From the NCBI GenBank assembly GCA_032622095.1, contig CP136069.1:123804126-123868125 (forward strand): 64,000 bases of DNA. Reading direction: 5' to 3'. The translations under genes were made by a program, and so were the position numbers. The stretch is from Siphonodentalium dalli (lineage: Eukaryota > Mollusca > Scaphopoda > Gadilida > Siphonodentaliidae). The notes under the pieces were generated by a model, which did not search any database, had not been told where the DNA came from, and saw only the letters and a program-made list of their open reading frames with translations. Position 1 is the stretch's first letter. The number at the start of each line of letters is the position of its first letter. Of this stretch, positions 55,960 through 64,000 are shown piece by piece.

Positions 55960-57000
55960 ACTAATTTCCAGTGGATCACAGAAGTTGGAATCACTGACTT
56001 TTATGCCACTTTTAGAGATTATCAGGGGAGTTATAAACCCTAATGCCTATAACCACAGGGGTTTGACAAGATGATAGTAAATAAAATATATAATAGATAT
56101 ATATAGATATATAAGTAATAAATAAAGAATAGGGTAGCAACTAGGGGATTAGCGATTGACGTCATTTAAAAAAAAAATTTAGTATCACGAAAATTAGAAA
56201 CATGAAAAAAAACGTTTCGCTCGTGGCGCTCTCCATATTCATTGCTATTATGACTGTTATACATCAACGTGATCGCTGTGATTTACATTTAGCATGGCAT
56301 TGGCAATGTTCTCTTTATATCACCGCAATGCCAGGTTTCATTTTCGACCCGTCCGCTGCTTTCGTTGACACGCTACCATGTACTTCCGTTGTAATTAGTT
56401 GGCGGTGTCGGGCAAATTGTACACAGATAATAAAAGGGCAGAGGAATCACTGCCGTTTGCATCATGCTGTCCGAATATTTCCGGGGCATGTTAATGTTAG
56501 TAACGATGTAACATTTAAAAGATTTAGGTCGAAATATTCGGACCACTGCTGCAAACGACTTCGTCCAAGAGTGGATCAAGTTTTACAGGACACCGTACCC
56601 AGCAGCGTGTCACCGAGGGCAGTCAATGCTTCGAAAATGAAAATAGGTGATGTAGTCAATGCGAAGTTAAATTTCAGCCACATGCGGTCATATTGATGTA
56701 TAATAGTCATAATAGCAATCTGTCTGAAGATCGCTACAATCGATAACGTTTTGGCTTTCCTATTTTCGAGTCAAAAATTTTATAAATTTAAAACATTTGT
56801 AGGTCAAATCACTAATCCCCTTGATTCATTCCTACACTCTTATTACTATTTATTATTATTACTATTTATTATTATTTGTATATATTTATTATTATTATTA
56901 TTTATTATCATTCTGACAAACTCCTGTGTTATAACTCCCCTGATAATCTCTAAAAGTGGCATACAAGTCAGTGATTCCAACTTGAACTTATGTGCAATGG
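55960..57000. mobile_element. Element with long inverted ends (about 190 bp)
   Basis: The left arm (about 55960-56165) and the right arm (about 56805-57000) are inverted copies. AGTTGGAATCACTGACTT and TATGCCACTTTTAGAGATTA then TCAGGGGAGTTATAA match perfectly or nearly so. The match continues, with a differently sized (ATT)n run, to AGGGGATTAG(C/T)GATT. Between the arms is one open frame (56202-56696). Long inverted ends around a single frame suggest a DNA transposon, but no known transposase motif is seen. Confidence 0.7.
56202..56696 (+). CDS. Hypothetical protein between long inverted repeats
   Basis: The frame has 164 codons. Residues 1-20 (MKKNVSLVALSIFIAIMTV) look like a signal peptide or membrane anchor. 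The middle is cysteine- and tryptophan-rich (CDLHLAWHWQCSLY, ISWRCRANCTQ, QRNHCRLHH) and the tail is basic (FKRFRSKYSDHCCKRLRPRV). A CRE-type TGACGTCA lies 38 bases upstream (56157-56164). I recognise no family. The frame is the longest in the region but could still be chance, and a single exon with no homologue leaves the product open. Confidence 0.3.
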   Translation: MKKNVSLVALSIFIAIMTVIHQRDRCDLHLAWHWQCSLYITAMPGFIFDPSAAFVDTLPCTSVVISWRCRANCTQIIKGQRNHCRLHHAVRIFPGHVNVSNDVTFKRFRSKYSDHCCKRLRPRVDQVLQDTVPSSVSPRAVNASKMKIGDVVNAKLNFSHMRSY

Positions 57001-57055
57001 ATCTAAATGTACACGTTCTAGTCATCTAGAGCCTATACTATAGAGCGATTCCGTG

Positions 57056-57063
57056 TGACGTCA
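57056..57063. promoter_or_regulatory. CRE palindrome TGACGTCA upstream of THAP exon
   Basis: A perfect cAMP-response-type element (CREB/ATF site) lies 109 bases upstream of the THAP start codon. GCGCCATGTTGG, a YY1-like context, lies between them at about 57085. Both are typical of TATA-less housekeeping promoters. Confidence 0.5.
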
Positions 57064-57171
57064 CTAATCCAAGCATGCACCGCAGGCGCCATGTTGGAGG
57101 TAGCAATAAGTATAAACAAACACACGTGTGTGCTGAGTTCATTATAATCAAGTGTCTCTCTTTCGTGTATC

Positions 57172-57397
57172 ATGCCTCTCAATTGTTTTGTTAATGGTTG
57201 TGCGCATACAGCGAAGGATTGTTGTGAAAATGGCGTACATTTGTGGTCATTTTATCGGATTCCTTCGATTATATCGCATCAGGGACAGCAAACTTTGGAA
57301 TTATCTACACAACGTCGGACAGCTTGGATTGCTAAATTAGACAGGAAAGAATCGACTTCAAAATACTCACGAGTATGTTCCTGGCATTTTATAAATG
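57172..57397 (+). CDS. THAP domain protein, first exon
   Basis: This exon encodes a THAP-type zinc finger, a C2CH DNA-binding module found in host regulators and in P-element-like transposases. In MPLNCFVNGCAHT the zinc ligands are C5 and C10, and RVCSWHF supplies C69 and H72. FYRIPSIISHQGQQ with P31, and QRRTAWIAKLDRKE with W52, are the other invariant features. The longer spacer with H-Q-G-x-Q-T-x-E-L-S-x-x-R-R is typical of one branch of invertebrate THAP proteins. The exon ends at a donor AAATG|GTATGT, phase 1; beyond it the open frame runs on with no THAP features, so that part is intron. The start is the first ATG after the promoter-like stretch. Downstream exons were not recognised, so host gene versus domesticated transposase is open. 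Confidence 0.75.
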
Positions 57398-57399
57398 GT

Positions 57400-59270
57400 A
57401 TGTATAGAAAACTAAATCTTAGACAAGTTATCCCATATTGTGTTACATGTACATGTAGGTGTCTGAATAATCTCGCCGTTACGGCCGGGATTACAACAGA
57501 CCTAATCGATGCAACAACTCAACATGTACGTTCCACTGTCATTGCCAACTACACAATAGCTTAGTGTCAATAACGGTACTTTCTTGTTGATTTGGGTAAA
57601 CGTTGTTGCTTCCATTTGGTATAATTTAGTCCCTTTAGATCGCTATAATGTTACATAATTTCATTTGTTAAACTTATGTTCATTAAGTTCCTAGATCGGT
57701 GGCGATAATTATGTCTTTGTATTATTTTTTTTTCAAATCACAATCCACATGTCGGATTAATCATTAAAGTTTCCTTGATGTTTATTCATATCTTCCACTA
57801 GATCCATTTGATCTTTGTGTCATGGCTTACGCCATCAAAGATCCATGGCGTGCTTCAAACAACATAGGCGGCTATAATTCCTATAAAAGTAACAATTAGG
57901 ACCAACGCATATGTATTTATCAACTAAATACAAATACAAGTGTGAAACCATCCACTCACCTACGTGTCATTTATCCTTAAAATCCGACAGATAACAGAAC
58001 GTAAACACTGACATGTCGTGTGTTCGTCGACCAATGCATGTGACCCGTAATTTCATGAATCCCCCTGTGAGTTCCCCGTGCGCACGGCAAGGTAATCACA
58101 TGCGTTCACATTGAGTGTACAATTCAGGTTGCCCTGAATCTGATACAATTCAAGTTGAGGGGAACTACAATCTGCGCATGCGTGTAGTTTTTACAAATTA
58201 CCAACTCCAATTTGTTACACATGCGTACTGTTAACATCCTGGTACAGTAATGCGAGTTGCAGAATCATGTTTGCCATGCACGAGACGCACGTAGTCATGT
58301 GATATGTTAGCTCCTCCTGCTTCGGCCATTTAACCACGTTTTGTCAACATGTTTTCCGACTGGATTTTTGGATTAAATTATTACGGAATTATACACACGT
58401 TCTGGTAGGTGTCAGAGCTAATATATATTGCAATATTGTTAACATTAATGACTATGTTAGTTGATTCGTAAAATTAAGTGTATTTAAAAAAATTAGATAG
58501 CCGTCTAAGCTGATGCGCCGCCGCGGTCAGACGTGGATGGCCATAGCCATATTACCACGTCTGGTCAGACTAATCTTCCACAGGCAAGCCTGCAGAGTTA
58601 TAGTACTTATACGACACATCCAATCCTGATTGATTGATTGGGTCCCATCGGCATCGCTCAATATGAACATATTTACTTACACACGAGTTTTACGATACAG
58701 ACCTGATCAATTAGTACTGGACAGTGATATTAACCTGAGGCTGAGCACAGTGAAGTTTCAAAGTCCTTATTCAACCAACTGTGACGACAAACTTTTGAAA
58801 GTTAAAACTCAAAATTGAAAATGGAGTCGGACTTGGACTTTTGAAGTTGGAGTATCGAAAACCAGCAACTTACCTGAACCGGCTAGAAATAAAGCGACCA
58901 GCAGAAAAACAAATAGTCTGATTTTTAAGACAGCTATGATACATATTCATATAAGCCTTGATACTAAGCAAGCTAATTGCAAGTAAGCATTTGTAAACCA
59001 TAAAACGGACCAACAAAATTTATTGAAGACGTGTAGCTCCAGAAACCTATTCCCATCTCCTAATTGATATTGAATAATGAATTAGGAAACATGTAAACAA
59101 GAGCACACAAAGCAGCCATTGGAGCTGATTTGATTGATTGATTTTTATTTAGATAATTTCAATCAGCATTTTACACTATATAAATACTGATCACATACAT
59201 TGATAACAGTAATAAATCAAATTGACATACATGTGTAGCTGAAAATATTAATGAGAAGGTATTTATGTTG
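57400..59270. other. THAP intron or intergenic, no exon assigned
   Basis: No second THAP exon was recognised. Notable are an NRF1-like TGCGCATGCG at about 58172 and a palindrome, CAGACGTGG...CCACGTCTG (58528-58563), flanked by two GGTCAGAC copies. A plus-strand frame at 58630-58818 has no domain. Confidence 0.35.
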
Positions 59271-59281
59271 ACTTATAAGAG

Positions 59282-59676
59282 CAGGGGCGCCGGAAGCATT
59301 CAAGGGCAGGGGGGGGGGGGGGGGGGGGGGGGGGGCAGAGCCTACAAAAAGGGCACTTTTCCGCAAAAAAGGGCATTTTCTCCGCAAACTCGGGAAAATA
59401 ACCATAAATTTATTGTGGCAAAAATCCCTATTTTAAAGGTATTTGTCGGTTTTTATGGCCGTTTTGTGATAAAATTGACAAAAAAATAATATTACTTGTG
59501 AAATTGGTGGTATTTGGACCAAAAAAGGAACATTTTGCTATAAAAACATGAGATTAAACACACAAAAAACATTTTCTGTCTCCAGAATAAGGGCTGCAAG
59601 TCCTGCCCCCGCTCGCCCCCTCGGTCAAGGGCAGGGGGGTCAGCTGCCCCCTCTGCCCCCTCTTCCGGCACCCCTG
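59282..59676. mobile_element. hAT MITE, 395 bp, TATAAGAG target duplication
   Basis: The ends CAGGGGCGCCGGAAG and CTTCCGGCACCCCTG are inverted repeats. TATAAGAG flanks both sides (59274-59281 and 59677-59684). CAGGG ends with an 8-base duplication are diagnostic of hAT. A run of 27 G (59309-59335) lies near the left end, and CCCCCTCTGCCCCCTC-type text lies at the right. No coding sequence. Confidence 0.92.
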
Positions 59677-59759
59677 TATAAGAGGCTGTAAAATATAGGA
59701 GAGTACCGGTAGGTGGGCAGACTACCCATACAAAACATTCGTGATCATATCGTCACTCC

Positions 59760-60780
59760 TAGTTCACCTGAGCACTTCCTGTATATATATATTGGCCACA
59801 CCCATGGCCATATATAGCCAATAACTATATATAATGTACATACACACCCCACCAATGCCTATTATAGTCACCCAATGTATATATTGACACAGACCTTCTG
59901 GATATAGCAATACAAAGCGCAGCACCTCACCGTTGGCATATAGCCACTCCCTGTATACATTTTCTTCACACCCATGACCATATACCCACTCAAGATATAC
60001 ATATACACCCACTCATTTGGAATAGAGTCAATCCATGTATACATATACATCTCACCAATGTATATACCAATACCCTGCACGACCATTCGCACACTCCAGA
60101 TTCGCATATACACATCGCCCATGACAATTCAGCCAATCGATGTATACTCACACACCCCATCCATGACCAGACAGCAGCCACGGCAGAGATGCATATACAT
60201 CGCATATACAACCAAGACTACAGGAGCACTTCATATATACACTCACGCCGCCAATGATCGCCCAGTTATACTCCAGGTGTGTATATACACTTCAACAACC
60301 ATGACCGTACATTCATTCCATGTACACATACACGACTCCCTATTTATTTATTAATACATCCACAGTCCCACATATGATCATACTGCCAACATATGTATAC
60401 ATGTACATATACACCCATCCATGACAATAGTCACCAAGGTACTCGCGTATACCACACACATGACCATGCATACAGTCACTATGCAGATACATAAACAACA
60501 CACATATGAACACACAGCTGGCATTATACCCATACACCACTTCAATAACATGCAAACGATCCTTGCATAGCTATTCACATCACACGTGACCATACAGTCA
60601 CCCATTGTATACATATACATCTCGCCATGACACACCACCCCATCGTCGTCATTTTATAGCCATATAGGCTACTCCTTCGCACCATTCGTGACCATACAAT
60701 AACTCCCTGTTGAACCATTCACCTCAGCTATGACCACACATTCACTCCCTGGCTGCCATTTTGACATACACCATATATTA
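59760..60780. repeat. Degenerate minisatellite, about 1 kb
   Basis: A unit of roughly 35-45 bp with the theme (C/A)CCATGACCATA, then CAGTCACTCC and TGTATACATATACA, is repeated with much divergence across the block. The many overlapping frames on both strands (59764-60638), rich in Y, I, M and C, are readings of the repeat and not genes. Confidence 0.75.
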
Positions 60781-60825
60781 AGTTCATTTTCATGCTAATG
60801 GTCGAGAATAGTCACATAATATGGT

Positions 60826-61800
60826 TTCACTCAGTTCAGTTTAGATGTTCTGTCGATTTCCGTTCAAAAATATGGCCAGAATCCCAAAAGATATTTTTGG
60901 CAAAATTCCATACTACAGTACATCATTTAAAATGAATTTGTCATGCATCAGAAGGAACAGGGACAACGAGAATGAAATATGTAGTAGTCAGTGGATTAAG
61001 TAACATGATTCATAAACAATTGAGTTACAATTTGCTAACTATTGGGAACAGAATAATCATGTTAGAGATATATGTAAACAGAAATCAACTTTTTTTTCAC
61101 CAAATTTGGTTGCCATTTTGGAAGCCATCTTAAGTAATTTTAGACAGATCAAAATAATAAACATTTTTGATACCTGAATAAATGGGCGAAACCTGAAAAG
61201 TAAATCTTTGACGATTTTGATGTCATGTTTGTGATAGAAAAATCCAATAATTATGATAATGTCAGTGGTTACATTAGTAACACTCAACCAATGTGCATCA
61301 TAAATGTTAGAATTTAATGTATATAAGACAGAACAAACAATTTTATTTATCGACCACAACTTGTAAGCGAATACATGGCATGCTGGGCCAATATTTACCT
61401 TTTCCCCAGTTTTGGTCGCCATTTTGGCAGCCATTTTAAGACCAAGTGACAATTTTGGTTCCATTGAGTTGAAATATTCATAAGCCATGGTATGCCTCAC
61501 TTAGTTTGCACAATTATGTCCATTTCTTGTTAAAATATGACTAGAATCCTAATGGTGATTTTTGGTGAAATTTCATACCGAATTCTGTAAAATATAATTT
61601 TTGAGGGATTGGAAGGGGCTTGGACCCCAACAATGGCGTATTTCATTGCTCCAATGATTAGTTAATATGAATAATACAAAAATAAAGTCACAAATGAACC
61701 AGTTCCATACAGCAGAAACTTATCTGGAAGATATTAGTGAAAAAACGTCAAATTTTCCACTTACGGCTACCATTTTGACAGCCATCTTGGACGGGAGTTC
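60826..61800. repeat. Dispersed repeat, two units of about 670 bp
   Basis: Units begin near 60826 and 61490 with TCACT(C/T)AGTT, then TCCATTTC or TCGATTTCCGTT, CAGAATCC(C/T)AA and TTTGG(C/T)(A/G)AAATT. Each reaches a (G/A)CCATTTTG(G/A)(C/A)AGCCATCTT phrase, which on the minus strand reads as the KMAAKMATK-like text of the 61057-61500 frame. A third copy begins at 63597 and runs to the window edge. Confidence 0.7.
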
Positions 61801-63596
61801 CAATTTCACCCTAAAGTAAGCCATTATATCTCGCATGATCATACTTAATGTATATACCAAATTTTAAATCACATATTTCATGGTAAGATTTGCGACATTT
61901 AATAAATTATATAATCGCGAAACGCTCTTTAAAATTGGAAAATCCCTTAAAAGAGGGGTCAAAGTGAAATTTCAGAGTGGCTCCATATCTAATATCGATA
62001 AGTATATGAATGTGTAGCCTACATATGTACAAAGGTTCATGCTTTAGTCACAATTTGAACAATTGCCTTGAAAATTGGACTTAATCTACTCCGCTATGTA
62101 CATGACACCGGTCGGGAGAGGATTATCTCTTAACAACACCTCTGCGACAACAACATCAACAACAAGTTTGGAGTTTGGGATGTTACCCAGGAAGATTCGA
62201 AAGGGTCGTCGGCCCTCTCCTACAACCAACTTTTGAATGTTGTAATTCCGCTGAAGCGTGTTTGTGGGGTTTGTGAGTTTGTAAGTAGATTGATATATGC
62301 CCATGCGCAGTATAAGTGTTTGCCTAATGTGCCTAATGTGCATGGGTGGATGCCACTGACGCAAGAAGCAAAGCTCCACCCCCATTCAGAACCAGGACCG
62401 GTGGAGAAGACATACCTTGATTTCTCTGTGTGAGTTTTTTGCGTTGATATATATATATATATTTTTTTAGTTGTGAATAGTTATTTAGTGTCTTATTTAG
62501 TGCTTGCATGGATGGACACCAGTTGCCTTATAGTCTGTTGTGTTCCGGGCTTGTACTGCGGGCTCAAGTCTAGGAAGAGGGTGCGATGCTAGCCGGTTGA
62601 CTTAAGATCGGTTGGGGCTCCTTGAGCAACTCTTGATGGTGCAATGCCCGCCTTTCACTCCTGTGCGAGTGTCAGAACCCGTTGACCTGGTTGTGTAATG
62701 CAGTCGCGGAATATTATGAGGAAGCAGCTGAGGCCAGACTGTGTTGACACCTCAGCGAGGCATACACGGCACTGTATATAGGCACGCTCAGAACTCACGA
62801 CTTTTGTTTTGTCGAGAATCGAGGTGAATCGATCCGGGGTCCAACTAAACATCTGGCCAGTAGTCGGAACACACTCGGCCATCACACACCCATAATCATA
62901 TAACATTTCTCATTCAATTTGTATACATGTGACATCTTTGTATAAAATTGTATAGATATTTGTATCATTACCACTAAATAATCTAATCTAAAGTAGGTAA
63001 GCTCTCATACTATACAATACAAAACTCAACTGACCAATTGACAACAGTGGAATTATTTCAACACGCTCGTATCGCTGGGAGATTCCTAAGGACCCAAGGG
63101 AAATAAGTCCCTTCTGGGATTTTTGTGTCATCCTTGATAGCCCTCAGCATTTATCTTCCTATTTTCGATTATACAGTGAGTGGCTGAGTTGTCTTGCGTG
63201 GGGTGTATAAAAAGCCTGGAGTGCGTGAATGGCCATGTGTGCGGGCTATCACTTTCCGTAATAAATCAAGTATATGTTAATCGATTGGGAGGTAATGTTA
63301 GAGATTTCTTCGTCTTGGTTGCCTTTTATATGCACAATGGAGGAAACGGTTTTCCTGGCATTAGTCAATCAATCGTGATGCCAATGGCACAGAGTTTGGT
63401 GTTATCAAATAGTTTTTCATGAATCTCCTTGTTTGACTTTCTAAAGGCCTTCTAGTCCATCTGCCAGTGCATTGCGCTGGCTATTTCTCTGTCATTCTAG
63501 TGTGCTAGGTGTGGGGACGCCTATCCCGATAGACGTGTTACCTGATCTGACACCCACTTACCTATAATGGTTCCACATGTTCTTGGGTCAGAGTAG
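61801..63596. other. Unassigned stretch, several small open frames
   Basis: Bases 62086-62900 are richer in G+C than the surroundings. They carry open frames on both strands (62086-62385 minus, 62233-62433 plus, 62655-62906 minus) without any recognised domain. A plus frame at 63180-63422 (MAELSCVGCIKSLEC...) is also unassigned. A short hairpin, GCCAGTGCATTGCGCTGGC, is at about 63464-63482. I cannot say whether any of these are exons. Confidence 0.25.
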
Positions 63597-64000
63597 GCCC
63601 CTCTCAGTTCAGTTTCAGAGTTCTGCTCATCTCCGTTCAAAGTCTTGTCCAGAATCCCATAAGTTTTCGGCAAAATTACATACTGCATGATTTAAAATGA
63701 AATTGTTCTGCCACATAAGGTACTGGGACAATCAGAATAGAACATATAGTTGTCAGTTGATTAAGTAACATTTTTAATAACCAAGTGAATCACGATGTGC
63801 TTACCTTTACAGAAGAGCAGATAATAATGTCCGGGATACATTTGAAAATATCAACTTTTCTACCAAATTTTGTGGACATTTTGCAAGCCAACTTGAGCAT
63901 ATTTTTCTAAAAACACATCAGGGTGACGCATTTAAGACGGATCAAAACAATTAACACCAAAAGATAGTTCCATTTTACTTGAAAAAATGGTGCAAACCTG
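63597..64000. repeat. Third unit of the 60.8 kb dispersed repeat, cut by window end
   Basis: It matches 60826-61160: CTCAGTTCAGTTT, CCAGAATCCCA, ACTGCATGATTTAAAATGAA, GTCAGTTGATTAAGTAACAT and ACCAAATTTTG(T/G). Confidence 0.7.

Noticed and set aside
59764-60638. Many overlapping frames of 70-126 codons on both strands
   Set aside because: They are readings of the degenerate minisatellite, present on both strands at once and without domains.
61057-61500. 147-codon minus-strand frame with MAAKMATK and MASKMATK
   Set aside because: The frame runs through a dispersed repeat with three copies in the window; the protein-like phrase comes from repeated CCATTTTGG and GCCATCTT text.

Overview
The window is AT-rich eukaryotic nuclear DNA, almost certainly from an invertebrate animal. 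It has intron-bearing genes far apart, dense interspersed repeats, a non-LTR retrotransposon, many small DNA transposons, and repeat tails ending in ATGGACGGACGG-type runs. Such tails are common in molluscs, brachiopods and other marine invertebrates, so a lophotrochozoan-like host is my best guess (inference; the species cannot be read from the sequence).

The host-gene signal is a minus-strand cluster of GNAT-fold acetyltransferase exons. Five homologous terminal exons lie at 15547-16307, 18174-18907, 20693-21429, 33428-34161 and 36049-36806. All five start at a phase-1 splice acceptor and end in a related C-terminus. One upstream exon that fits them, with a phase-1 donor, lies at 50572-50771. 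It may belong to the 36 kb copy through a 13.8 kb intron, or it may serve several alternative last exons. A THAP zinc-finger first exon with a CRE site upstream (57172-57397, plus strand) starts a second gene, and an unassigned exon-like block lies at 55055-55251.

The rest is mostly repeats. 1-15 kb: dispersed GACCTTGA-type repeats, a CTATTCCGAAGGTT repeat, an AT-rich inverted-repeat element and an unusual cluster of seven copies of CAAGATACGTTACC. 21.8-26.1 kb: a 5'-truncated LINE that interrupted a repeat whose uninterrupted copy survives inverted at 32.6-33.0 kb. 26.2-31.6 kb: tandem repeats, one split by a piggyBac-like element that holds a Tc1/mariner-like foldback element. 32.1-32.6 kb: a TTCATGAA-rich block. 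37-44 kb: satellite-like arrays and paired inverted-repeat elements. 44.7-46.1 kb: a hAT element that keeps a BED zinc finger. 46.6-52.3 kb: a nest of TTAA elements containing a hAT and small foldback elements. 53.3-57.0 kb: three further inverted-repeat elements. 59-64 kb: another hAT, a 1 kb minisatellite and dispersed repeats.

Many insertions can be placed exactly from target-site duplications and from uninterrupted copies in the same window, so their relative order can be read without outside data. No RNA genes, CRISPR arrays or bacterial-type operons were seen.
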